Below, piece after piece: positions 9,087 to 16,986 of a DNA stretch of 64,000 nucleotides. The DNA comes from UBA5336 sp964492485. Lineage in GTDB: Bacteria; Pseudomonadota; Alphaproteobacteria; Caulobacterales; Hyphomonadaceae. The notes under the pieces were generated by a model. The model was not told where the DNA came from and did no database searches. It saw nothing but the letters and a program-made list of their open reading frames with translations. Both the position numbers and the translations under genes were made by a program. The stretch is taken from assembly GCA_964492485.1 (NCBI GenBank), contig CAZBKM010000014.1, forward strand, positions 1 through 64,000, given 5' to 3'. Numbering within the stretch: the stretch's first letter is position 1; the number at the start of each line of letters is the position of its first letter.

Positions 9087-9551
9087 CTAGAGATCGGCTG
9101 CCACGCGCAGGCTCACGATCCGGTCAGGATTGCGCACGGGCTCACCGCGTTTCAACCTGTCGACGGCCTCCATGCCCTCGGTGACGCGACCCCAGGCCGT
9201 GTACTGGCCATCGAGGAACCTGGCATCGTCGAAGCAAATGAAGAACTGCGAATTCGCGGAGTCCGGGTCGCTGGTCCGGGCCATGGAGCAGGTGCCGCGC
9301 ACGTGCGGTGTGTCGTTGAACTCCGCCTTCAGGTCAGGCTTGTCGGATCCGCCCGTTCCCTGCCCCTTCGGACAACCGGCCTGGGCCATGAACCCATCGA
9401 TGACGCGGTGGAACACGATCCCGTCATAGAAACCCTCGCGTGCCAGCGCCTTGATGCGTGCGACATGGTTGGGGGCCTTGTCGGGCGCCAGCTCGATCGT
9501 GACGGTGCCCTGGGTGGTTTCCATCAGCAGCGTGTTTTCGGCGTCGGCCAT
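9087..9551 (-). CDS. Cyclophilin-type peptidyl-prolyl cis-trans isomerase
   Basis: Cyclophilins isomerise X-Pro bonds. The 154-aa protein has the core motifs FHRVIDGFMAQAG, the SQFFICFDD block and the W-containing LDGQYTAWGRVTEG block. No signal peptide is visible, so it is probably cytoplasmic (PpiB-like). The ATG at 9551 has AGGAGG 5 nt upstream; an in-frame ATG six codons earlier overlaps the chvI stop and is less likely. It lies 17 nt after chvI and 32 nt before chvG, so it should be cotranscribed with the two-component genes. Confidence 0.93.
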   Translation of the reverse strand: MADAENTLLMETTQGTVTIELAPDKAPNHVARIKALAREGFYDGIVFHRVIDGFMAQAGCPKGQGTGGSDKPDLKAEFNDTPHVRGTCSMARTSDPDSANSQFFICFDDARFLDGQYTAWGRVTEGMEAVDRLKRGEPVRNPDRIVSLRVAADL

Positions 9552-9568
9552 AGGGTCCTCCTTGGACA

Positions 9569-10264
9569 TCAGGTCTCGTTGTAACGGTAACCGACGCCGT
9601 AGAGCGTCTCGATCGCGTCGAAATCGTCGGCCACCTCGCGGAACTTCTTGCGCAGCCGCTTGATATGGCTGTCGATGGTGCGATCGTCGACATAGATCTG
9701 GTCGTCATAGGCCGCGTCCATGAGCTGGTCGCGTGATTTCACGTAGCCTGGCCTCTGGGCCAGCGACTGCAGGATCAGGAATTCCGTCACCGTGAGGCGC
9801 ACCGGATTGCCATCCCAGGAGCAGGCATGGCGGTTGGGATCCAGGGTCAGGCGCCCGCGCACGATGGGTTTCGCGTCACCCTCCTCGGGCCCGGCGACGC
9901 CCCCCCTCGCCCGGCGCAACACCGCCTTGACGCGCTCTGCCAGCAGACGGTTGGAGCACGGCTTCCGGACGAAATCGTCGGCGCCAATATTGAAGCCGAT
10001 CACCTCGTCGATTTCCTCATCCTTCGAGGTGAGAAAGATCACGGGCAGTTCGGAGGTCTGGCGCAGCCGGCGCAGGAGTTCCATCCCGTCCATCTTCGGC
10101 ATCTTCACGTCGAGTATGGCCAGGTCGGGCGGACTTTCCGTAAGGGCTGGCAACGCCGCCTCGCCATCATGGTAGGTGCGCACGGTATAGCCCTCGGCTT
10201 CGAAGAACAGCTTCAGAGAGGCGAGAATGTTCTCGTCATCGTCGACCAGTGCCAGGGTTGCCAT
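9569..10264 (-). CDS. chvI: Response regulator ChvI (OmpR family)
   Basis: ChvI is the DNA-binding partner of ChvG. The 231-aa protein has a receiver domain with phosphoacceptor Asp52 ([13 protein letters not shown]), [15 protein letters not shown] and the K of VRKP. The C-terminal OmpR winged helix includes the family-typical [18 protein letters not shown] and [11 protein letters not shown]. The start at 10264 has AGGAGG 7 nt upstream. It is the first gene of the chvI-ppiase-chvG run. In relatives pckA often diverges from chvI; here a 400-bp noncoding region with inverted repeats lies upstream. Confidence 0.95.
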   Translation of the reverse strand: MATLALVDDDENILASLKLFFEAEGYTVRTYHDGEAALPALTESPPDLAILDVKMPKMDGMELLRRLRQTSELPVIFLTSKDEEIDEVIGFNIGADDFVRKPCSNRLLAERVKAVLRRARGGVAGPEEGDAKPIVRGRLTLDPNRHACSWDGNPVRLTVTEFLILQSLAQRPGYVKSRDQLMDAAYDDQIYVDDRTIDSHIKRLRKKFREVADDFDAIETLYGVGYRYNET

Positions 10265-10314
10265 CCCGTCGCCTCCTCTGCCGGGCAATCGGCAAAGGCA
10301 TGACGGCCCCTGCC

Positions 10315-10330
10315 GGTTGACCGTTCAACC
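10315..10330. promoter_or_regulatory. Inverted repeat upstream of chvI, possible operator
   Basis: GGTTGA-CCGT-TCAACC is a perfect 16-bp dyad 51 nt upstream of the chvI start codon. Its position suits a regulator-binding site, possibly autoregulation, but no match to a defined motif is claimed. Confidence 0.35.
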
Positions 10331-10611
10331 ACGCTTCGGGTCGCTCCGGAACCCCGCACCGGTCCCGATCCCGCGTCTGGCCACCGGCGGGCCCAGTTTT
10401 GGCCCCCATCTGGCGCAGCCTGCCCGGCTCTCGACCTGGTCTCGACCTGGCCTCGACCTGGCCTCGCTCTCCAGAACCCCCTGCGGCCGCGGGGCCGCCG
10501 CGCAGGACGACCCCGCCCGGGTCACTCGCCGGGACGCACCGGAGGTCAGACCGCGCATCCCTGTCTGGCGGATCGGCAGCCAGGAGCACCCGGAACCGCA
10601 TCGTGACAGGG

Positions 10612-10636
10612 TGTCGCACCGTCCTACCGTGCGACA
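10612..10636. terminator. Inverted repeat downstream of DUF3253 gene
   Basis: Arms TGTCGCAC and GTGCGACA separated by 9 nt lie 35 nt after the stop codon of the DUF3253 gene. The hairpin could terminate that transcript, but no T-run follows. A protein-binding dyad is an alternative. Confidence 0.35.
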
Positions 10637-10670
10637 AATCAATTTTGTGGATCGGGGGTATCGAGGATGT

Positions 10671-10943
10671 CTATGGATCGCCCGCCCGCGATCGTGGCGG
10701 CAGCCCGATCCTGTAGACGCCCTTGAAGGAGGCCGGGTCGACGGGCCGTCCCTTCCGATAGATCGCCACCTCGCCAGACTGCGCCAGTCTGACCGCTTCG
10801 GCGCGCACACGGCTCATCAGCGGCCGCCAGGCATCCGGCGCAAGGGTCCGGGCCACCTCGCTCGGACACAGGGTCTTGCCTGCGCCGCGTGCGGTGGCGA
10901 GGGCACGGATGAGCTCGGCAAGCTCCGGGTCAGGGTCAGTCAC
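10671..10943 (-). CDS. DUF3253 family protein
   Basis: This 90-aa cytoplasmic protein matches the DUF3253 pattern: an N-terminal helix, GKTLCPSEVARTLAP, WRPLMSRVRAEAVRLA and the terminal RKGRPVDPASFKGVYRI. The fold resembles a small winged helix; its function is unknown. The start is taken as GTG at 10941-10943, which overlaps the TGA of the upstream hydrolase as GTGA. This 4-nt overlap implies translational coupling, and the longer frame reaching 10997 runs inside the hydrolase gene. Confidence 0.8.
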   Translation of the reverse strand: MTDPDPELAELIRALATARGAGKTLCPSEVARTLAPDAWRPLMSRVRAEAVRLAQSGEVAIYRKGRPVDPASFKGVYRIGLPPRSRAGDP

Positions 10944-12175
10944 GTATCGATGGCCGCGTAGACGAGCTGCTGGAACTGCGGACGCACCGGATAGCATCCT
11001 GACGGGATCATCTGCGTCATCTGGATGGCGATCAGGTCCTCCAGCGGATCGATCCAGAAGAAGGTGTTGGCCAGCCCGCCCCAGCTATAGGTGCCTTCCG
11101 ATCCAGGCTGCATCGTTTCGGCCACATTGGTGATGACACTCCAGCCAAGGCCGAATCCGTTGCCCTCCATGCGGGCTTCCGAGAAGGTGCGGTCGCCCAT
11201 GGCCTTGATGGTGGCGCCACCCGGCAAGTGGTTCTCGGTCATGAATTCCAGCGTCTTCGGGCTGAGCAGCCGCGCGTCGCCAACCGTTCCGCCGTTCAGG
11301 AGGCACTGGCAGAAGCGGTAATAGTCGCGCAGCGACGAAACGAGTCCACCCCCGGCGTTCAGCATGGGCGGCCGGGTACGGTAGGCCCGGCTCTCGCCGC
11401 CCGCCCCGTCGCTCTGCGTAATCTCGCCGGTCAGCGGATTGCGCTGGTAGCACGCCACGAGTCGCGGCCATTTCGATTCCGGAACGTAGAAGTCAGTATC
11501 GTCCATGCCGAGCGGTCCGAAGATGCGCTCCCGGAACACCTCGTCCAGCGATTGACCGGTCACCACCTCGACCACCCGACCCAGGACGTCGGTGGAATGG
11601 CCGTAATTCCAGCGTTCCCCCGGCGAGAAGACCAGCGGCAGCTTCGCCATGCGCGCGCAGGCCTCCGCCAGCGTCTCGTCCGGACGGGCGATCTTCTCGC
11701 GGCGATAGAGCGCGTCGACCTCGTGTTGCATGAGGAAGCCGTATGTGAGGCCCGACGTATGGGTGAACAGATCGCGGATCTCGATCTCGCGCTCCGGCCT
11801 GCGGGTTTCGTAATCCTCCAGCGTACCGCCGGCCCAGACTTCGGTTTCGGCAAATTCGGGAATGTAGCGCGATACCGGATGGTCAAGTCGCAGGTCGCCC
11901 TCCTCGAACAGCATCATCGCGGCCACGGAGGTGATCGGCTTGGTCATCGAGTAGATGCGGAAAAGGCTGTCGGGACCGATGGGCTGGCCGTGTCCCAGCT
12001 CGTAGGTCCCCTCATAGGATTCATGGACGATCCTGCCGTGGCGTGCGACCAGAGTGGCCATGTTTGGCAGCCGACCGGTCTCGAGGTATCTGGCCCGGAA
12101 AAAGGCCGGGATGGCGTCCAGCCGCGCCGCATTGAGCCCAACCTCGGCCGGGTCGGCGAGTGTCATGTCGAACAT
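10940..12175 (-). CDS. Serine hydrolase of the class C beta-lactamase fold (family VIII esterase-like)
   Basis: This 411-aa protein carries the SxxK motif as Ser76-Met-Thr-Lys79 (YSMTKP). The second-motif tyrosine appears as WNYGHSTD, that is Y-G-H rather than the Y-x-N of true beta-lactamases, which fits family VIII esterases and related hydrolases. A late SWGGLANTFFWIDP block replaces the KTG box. No clear signal peptide is seen from the chosen start at 12175, which has GGGAGG 9 nt upstream. The substrate is unknown. It is followed by the coupled DUF3253 gene and preceded by an acyl-CoA dehydrogenase 82 nt upstream. Confidence 0.85.
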   Translation of the reverse strand: MFDMTLADPAEVGLNAARLDAIPAFFRARYLETGRLPNMATLVARHGRIVHESYEGTYELGHGQPIGPDSLFRIYSMTKPITSVAAMMLFEEGDLRLDHPVSRYIPEFAETEVWAGGTLEDYETRRPEREIEIRDLFTHTSGLTYGFLMQHEVDALYRREKIARPDETLAEACARMAKLPLVFSPGERWNYGHSTDVLGRVVEVVTGQSLDEVFRERIFGPLGMDDTDFYVPESKWPRLVACYQRNPLTGEITQSDGAGGESRAYRTRPPMLNAGGGLVSSLRDYYRFCQCLLNGGTVGDARLLSPKTLEFMTENHLPGGATIKAMGDRTFSEARMEGNGFGLGWSVITNVAETMQPGSEGTYSWGGLANTFFWIDPLEDLIAIQMTQMIPSGCYPVRPQFQQLVYAAIDT

Positions 12176-12257
12176 GGGCGAAGCCCTCCCCTGAAACGTC
12201 TCTGGTGTCTCTTGTCTTCCGCCATTGCCGGCTGCCTGCAAGGCGTGGCCGTCCAGG

Positions 12258-13418
12258 CTACAGGTCTCCGGCCTTGGCCGCCTTGGCAAGCTCGCGGGCC
12301 ACGATCACCTGCTGGATCTGCGTCGTGCCTTCGTACAGCCGGAAGATCCGGGCATCCCGGTAGAAGCGTTCGATCCCATAATCGGCGACGTACCCCGCAC
12401 CGCCGAAAACCTGCACGGCACGGTCCGCCACGCGGCCGACCATCTCCGAGGCGAACATCTTGCAGCAGGAAGCCAGCATGGTGACCTTTTCGCCCGCGTC
12501 GCGCCGGCGGGCCGCGTCGAGGATCATGCAGCGCGCCGCATAGGTCTCCGCCTGGCTGTCGGCGATCATGCCCTGAATCAGCTGATGCTCGATGATCGGC
12601 TTGCCGAACTGCACGCGCTCGCTGGCATAATGCACCATTTCCTTGATCAGCCGTTCGGCCATGCCGGTGCAGACGCCGGAAATGTGCAGGCGCCCCTTGT
12701 CGAGGACGCTCATGGCGACCTTGAAGCCTTCGCCTTCCTCGCCGATCCGGTTTTCCACCGGCACGCGGGCGCCATCGAAATTGACGTCGCAGATATGGGC
12801 GCCCTGCTGGCCCATCTTCTTCTCGGGCTTGCCCACCGAAACGCCGGGGGTATCGCGGGGCACGATGAAGGCCGAAACGCCCTTTGCGCCCGGCGTGTCG
12901 GGATCGGTGCGCGCCATCACGGTGAACACGTCGGCGGTGTTGGCATTGGTGATGTAGCGCTTGCCGCCATCGAGGACGTAATGGTCGCCGTCCCGGATCG
13001 CCTTCGTCTTCAGCCCGCCCGCGTCGGAACCGGCTTCGGGCTCGGTCAGGGCAAAACTCGAGATGATGTCGCCGGAGGCGATGCCCGGCAGCCAGCGCGC
13101 CTTCTGCGACTCGCTGCCGAACAGGACGAGCGCCTGACTTCCGATGCCGATATTCGTGCCCACCACCGAGCGGAAGGCCGGCGAGGTGCGGCCGAGCTCG
13201 AAGGCCACCAGAGCTTCCGTCTCCATGTCGAGGCCGAGGCCGCCATAGCTCTCCGGCACCGCCAGGCCGAACAGGCCCAGTTCCTTCATCGTCTGGACGA
13301 CATGCTCGGGCACCTTGTCATCCTCGGCCACCTGCGCCTCGAGCGGCATGCAGGTCTCTTCCACGAAGCGGCGCACGGTCTCGATCAGCGCCTGGCGAAC
13401 CTCAACATCGAATGGCAT
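12258..13418 (-). CDS. Acyl-CoA dehydrogenase
   Basis: This flavoenzyme oxidises acyl-CoA to trans-2-enoyl-CoA. The 386-aa product has the usual length and the FAD/substrate motif FALTEPEAGSDA. The C-terminal signature is VFGGAGYVADY followed by RDARIFRLYEGTTQIQ, with catalytic Glu363 in the short-chain-type position. The start at 13418 follows GGAGG at 10 nt. It is the first gene of a minus-strand run with the serine hydrolase and DUF3253 gene. The chain-length or branched-chain substrate cannot be read from sequence alone. Confidence 0.93.
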   Translation of the reverse strand: MPFDVEVRQALIETVRRFVEETCMPLEAQVAEDDKVPEHVVQTMKELGLFGLAVPESYGGLGLDMETEALVAFELGRTSPAFRSVVGTNIGIGSQALVLFGSESQKARWLPGIASGDIISSFALTEPEAGSDAGGLKTKAIRDGDHYVLDGGKRYITNANTADVFTVMARTDPDTPGAKGVSAFIVPRDTPGVSVGKPEKKMGQQGAHICDVNFDGARVPVENRIGEEGEGFKVAMSVLDKGRLHISGVCTGMAERLIKEMVHYASERVQFGKPIIEHQLIQGMIADSQAETYAARCMILDAARRRDAGEKVTMLASCCKMFASEMVGRVADRAVQVFGGAGYVADYGIERFYRDARIFRLYEGTTQIQQVIVARELAKAAKAGDL

Positions 13419-13562
13419 GACTCATCGTCCTCCGGGGGGATGGCTTGATGGCGTGATCATAGGCGCTGGCGCGCGGCTTGTCGAAGCGGCATCGCGTACC
13501 TATCAGACCGGAGTTTCGAAACCGCCGTCCAGACGGCGCCGCGACGAGGAGGACAGGACCGC

Positions 13563-13988
13563 ATGGCGCAGATCGTGATGACCGAAGGCGAATTTGCAGG
13601 ATGGTCCCACTGGCCCGACGACACGTTTGAGGCCGAGCAGGCCGGACCCTTTTACTTCCGCCAGTGGGACGATGGCGTGATCTGCGCATTCCGGGTGGCA
13701 CCGAAGCATCTGAACGGCCAGGGCAATGTCCATGGCGGCTGTCTGATGTCCTTTGCCGACTTTGCCCTGTTCGCGTTCGCCGGCGAGGCGCTGGCCGGGT
13801 CCTCCGGTGTGACGGTCAGCTTCACGTCGGAATTCCTGTCGGGGGTGGCGTCCGGCGCCCTGGTCGAGGCGCGTGGCGAGGTGCTGCGCGCCGGCGGATC
13901 GATGGTCTTCGTGCGCGGCCTGGTGACCGCCGACGGCCAAGCCTGCATGAACTTTTCGGGCACGATCAAGCGCCTGCGGGCGCGATAG
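13563..13988 (+). CDS. PaaI-type hotdog thioesterase
   Basis: This 141-aa protein has the single hotdog-fold pattern of the PaaI/YbgC-like acyl-CoA thioesterases. It includes the active-site region GNVHGGCLMSFADFALF with the HGG motif, and the strand SGVTVSFTSEFLSG. It probably hydrolyses an acyl-CoA in the cytosol. AGGAGG lies 10 nt before the ATG. It diverges from the acyl-CoA dehydrogenase, which suggests a fatty or aromatic acyl-CoA context. Confidence 0.88.
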   Translation: MAQIVMTEGEFAGWSHWPDDTFEAEQAGPFYFRQWDDGVICAFRVAPKHLNGQGNVHGGCLMSFADFALFAFAGEALAGSSGVTVSFTSEFLSGVASGALVEARGEVLRAGGSMVFVRGLVTADGQACMNFSGTIKRLRAR

Positions 13989-14062
13989 CGCGTCTGCCGT
14001 GCAGCACTCGCGCAGCCCGCGGGGCTGGACGCACGCGCAGGGTCGCCTAGCCTGCCTGCATC

Positions 14063-15094
14063 ATGTCGATCCTATCCATCCTCGATCCCTCGCCGGTCTT
14101 TGTCCACCAGACGCCACGCGACGCCCTTGATGCAACGCGGGCACTGGCCCAGGCGGCCGACCGGTTCGGGTATCGGAGCTTCTGGGTCCAGGAACACCAC
14201 AACCTCCCGGGGTTCGCCGGCACGGCACCGGAGGTCCAGATTGCCGACCTTGCAGCCCGGACGGAACGCCTGACACTCGGCTCCGGCGGGGTGATGCTGG
14301 CCAACTATGCCCCGCTCAAGGTGGCGGAGACGTTCTCGATGCTCTCGGCTCTGTTTCCGGGCCGGATAGAGCTGGGCGTAGGCCGCGCCTCGGGTGCAGA
14401 TCCGCGGACCACCGCCGCGCTTCTGGGACCCGGAGCCGAGGCCTTTCCGCAGATGCTGCGTCTGCTGATGGACTGGCTGCTCGATTCTTCGGGGGTCCGC
14501 CCGCTACCGGCCGATCATCGCGCGCACGGCATCCACGCCAATCCGCCCGCGCCATGCCCTGACCTCTGGCTGCTGACGTCCTCGACGCCGTCGGCGGCCT
14601 TTGCCGGGGCCATGGGTCTGAAGCTCGCCTTCGCCGACTTCCTCTCGCCCGGCGGCGCTGCCTCGGCGCTGGCGGCCTACCATGCGGCCTTCGAGGCGTC
14701 CGACTTCACCCATCGCCCGCATGCCGCTATCGGCCTTTCGGCTCTGTGCGCGGAGACCGAGGCGGAAGCCAGACGTCTGGCGAGCCCGGCGGCCGCGTGG
14801 CGACTGAATCTGGGCCAGGGTCGGGGTGCGCCCTTTGCACCGCCCGAGACGGCCGAACGGCTGCTGGCGGATCGGGCACGCGATGCAGGCGACAGCGCCC
14901 TCGACCCTCCCCTCACCGGCGCGGCGGGCGACGTGGCCGAACAGCTAGCCCGCCTGGCCGAGGACACGGGCGCTGACGAATTTTTCCTGATCGGCCTGAC
15001 CGACCCCGTCGCAGCGCGGATCGAGTCCTACGGATTGCTGATGGAAGCCTGGCAGGCTTTGACACGGTCGGCCGAGACGCCCCCGGACACCTGA
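14063..15094 (+). CDS. Luciferase-like (LLM) flavin-dependent oxidoreductase
   Basis: This 343-aa protein matches the MsnO8-type group of luciferase-like monooxygenases. The N-terminus gives the first barrel strand (SILSILDPSPV), followed by FWVQEHHNLPGFAGTAPEV and LTLGSGGVMLANYAPLKVAE. The group signature GRIELGVGRASGADP follows. It likely uses reduced FMN or F420-type flavin chemistry; the substrate is unknown. The ribosome site is weak. It lies 74 nt after the thioesterase on the same strand. Confidence 0.88.
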   Translation: MSILSILDPSPVFVHQTPRDALDATRALAQAADRFGYRSFWVQEHHNLPGFAGTAPEVQIADLAARTERLTLGSGGVMLANYAPLKVAETFSMLSALFPGRIELGVGRASGADPRTTAALLGPGAEAFPQMLRLLMDWLLDSSGVRPLPADHRAHGIHANPPAPCPDLWLLTSSTPSAAFAGAMGLKLAFADFLSPGGAASALAAYHAAFEASDFTHRPHAAIGLSALCAETEAEARRLASPAAAWRLNLGQGRGAPFAPPETAERLLADRARDAGDSALDPPLTGAAGDVAEQLARLAEDTGADEFFLIGLTDPVAARIESYGLLMEAWQALTRSAETPPDT

Positions 15095-15219
15095 GGGCGC
15101 CTCGTCACCTTTTCGACCTGAGCGCGAAAGTGCCCGCACAGGGCCAATTCAGACTTTGTCGCAAAACCCAATTCGTGTAAGCGTTTAAAACTCGCGTTAC
15201 GGTTGTTTTAGGAGTATTC

Positions 15220-15441
15220 ATGGACTCTGTTTTGTCCCTTCGCTTTCAGGTTGCCTGCCTGAGGTCCAGCATGAACGTGATTCTGGATGCGCTGGACGCT
15301 CGATCCATGGAAAACGGACCAGACGAGTTCATCGAAAAGGAACTTCCCCTCGCCGTTGAGGATGCCCGTACAGCGCTTGCCACGCTGGAAGGCCTGGTGG
15401 CCCAGCTTGACCCCCAATTGTCACGGGCGCATCGGACGTAA
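15220..15441 (+). CDS. Small hypothetical protein (73 aa)
   Basis: This short reading frame starts with AGGAG 7 nt before the ATG and ends 18 bp before the convergent der stop. The 73-aa product is acidic, mostly helical in composition (LRFQVACLRSSMNVILDALD), and has no signal peptide or known domain. An AT-richer 125-bp upstream region could hold its own promoter. I do not recognise the family. A genuine small regulator or adaptor is possible, and the main support is the good ribosome site and non-skewed composition. Confidence 0.6.
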   Translation: MDSVLSLRFQVACLRSSMNVILDALDARSMENGPDEFIEKELPLAVEDARTALATLEGLVAQLDPQLSRAHRT

Positions 15442-15459
15442 ATCCGCAGACGCGCGCCG

Positions 15460-16968
15460 TCAGCGCCGCCGCCCGCCCGCCTTGTGGGCATAGGGATTGG
15501 CGGGCTGGCGGACGTGCAGGCGGATCGGAACCCCCTGAAGATCGAACGCCTCGCGGATGCCGTTCACAAGATAACGCTTGTACTGCTCCGGCATCTGGCT
15601 GCCGCGCGAGGCCATCAGCACAAAGGTGGGCGGGCGCGACTTGATCTGCGCCATGTAGCGCGGCTTGATCCGCTTGCCGTGAACTGCCGGGGGCGGATGG
15701 TGCTCGACCGTGTGGCGAAGCCAGCGATTGAGGTCACCCGTCTTGACCCGCGCGCTCCAGTCGTCGTGGGCCTTGATCACGGCCGGCATCAGGCGGTCGA
15801 GATGCCGTCCGGTGAGGCCGGACAGACAGACCATCGGCGCGCCCCGCGCATTGGCGAGAAGCGAATCGAGCCGGTGGCGCAGCTCCCGGGCCGCCTCGCC
15901 CGGCGCGTCCACCTGATCCCATTTCGACACCACGAAGACCACGGCCCGCCCCTCGCGCAGCGCCAGATCGGCAATCTGCAGATCCTGCTTCTCGAACGCC
16001 TCATGGGCATCCATGACCAGCGCCACCACGTCGGCGAACTTCAGGGCACGGATCGTCTCGCCCGTCGACATGCGCTCGAGCCGGTCGACGACCCGTGACT
16101 TTCGCCGCAGGCCGGCCGTGTCCACCAGTCGCACCCGGCGACCATTCCACTGCCAATCCACGGCGATGGAGTCGCGGGTAATTCCGGCCTCCGGACCGGT
16201 CAGAAGCCTGTCGTCCTGCAGCAGGGTATTGATGAGGGTCGACTTGCCGGCATTAGGTCGCCCGACGATCGCCAGCTTGATCGGCCGGGTCCTGTCGTCC
16301 TCGCGAGGCGCGTCATGGGTCTCGCCACCGGCTTCGGCGATCGCCGCATCCAGTTCCTCATCCGAAAGCTCGCGGTCCTCGATGTCGATATGGGCGAGCC
16401 TTTCGACGATATCGTCGGCGGTGGCCGCCGTGGCCTCTTCCGGTTCCGCCGCAAGCGCGGCCGCAAAGGCGGCGTCCCCCAAGACGGTCCGGATCGCGTC
16501 GTAAAGATCGGCGAAGCCGTCACCGTGCTGGGCCGACAGGGCCACGGGCTCGTCGAAGCCAAGGCTCCACGCCTCGATCAGACCGGCCTCGCCAGCCTGC
16601 CCTTCCGCCTTGTTCGCCACCAGGACCACGGGCACCGAGGCGCGCCGCAGAAGCTCGGAGAACCGTTCGTCGACCGTCGTCACGCCCGCACGCGCGTCGA
16701 TGGTGAACAGGACGAGGTCCGCCTCGGCGATGGCCGCCTCGGTCTGGGCCCGCATCCGTGCCTCCAGCGAGCCGTCGGTCACATCCTCGAAGCCCGCCGT
16801 GTCGATCAGGGTCAGGGGCAGGCCGGCCAGGTCGCCCGGCGCATGCTTGCGGTCTCGTGTCACACCCGGCTGGTCGTCCACCAAGGCCAGCCGCCGGCCG
16901 GCCAGCCTGTTGAACAGGGTGGACTTGCCCACATTGGGGCGCCCGACGATGGCGACCTTCAACGGCAT
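15460..16968 (-). CDS. der: Ribosome-assembly GTPase Der (EngA)
   Basis: Der is the tandem-G-domain GTPase needed for 50S subunit maturation. The 502-aa product has two P-loops, GRPNVGKST near residue 9 and GRPNAGKST in the second G domain. It also has DTAGFEDV and DTAGLRRKSR G3 motifs, NKAEG and SKWDQVD G4 motifs, and the C-terminal KH-like domain (IKPRYMAQIKSRPP). An acidic linker between the two G domains is longer than in E. coli. It lies 18 nt after bamB on the same strand, an arrangement common in proteobacteria. Confidence 0.97.
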   Translation of the reverse strand: MPLKVAIVGRPNVGKSTLFNRLAGRRLALVDDQPGVTRDRKHAPGDLAGLPLTLIDTAGFEDVTDGSLEARMRAQTEAAIAEADLVLFTIDARAGVTTVDERFSELLRRASVPVVLVANKAEGQAGEAGLIEAWSLGFDEPVALSAQHGDGFADLYDAIRTVLGDAAFAAALAAEPEEATAATADDIVERLAHIDIEDRELSDEELDAAIAEAGGETHDAPREDDRTRPIKLAIVGRPNAGKSTLINTLLQDDRLLTGPEAGITRDSIAVDWQWNGRRVRLVDTAGLRRKSRVVDRLERMSTGETIRALKFADVVALVMDAHEAFEKQDLQIADLALREGRAVVFVVSKWDQVDAPGEAARELRHRLDSLLANARGAPMVCLSGLTGRHLDRLMPAVIKAHDDWSARVKTGDLNRWLRHTVEHHPPPAVHGKRIKPRYMAQIKSRPPTFVLMASRGSQMPEQYKRYLVNGIREAFDLQGVPIRLHVRQPANPYAHKAGGRRR

Positions 16969-16986
16969 GGCCGCCTCCTCAAACGC

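Larger units (their letters stand above)
10265..10670. other. Noncoding leader/intergenic region upstream of chvI
   Basis: About 405 bp lie between the end of the DUF3253 gene and chvI without a supported gene. They contain a GGTTGA-CCGT-TCAACC inverted repeat (10315-10330), three copies of an 11-bp unit around TCGACCTGG (10431-10461), and an 8-bp inverted repeat TGTCGCAC/GTGCGACA (10612-10636). Reading frames here have skewed, arginine/proline-rich translations and are rejected as genes. The region probably carries the chvI promoter. Confidence 0.6.

Noticed and set aside
15183..15200. CtrA-like TTAA/TTAC pair upstream of the 73-aa gene
   Set aside because: The spacing is 8 nt instead of 7 and the second half is TTAC, so it does not meet the consensus.
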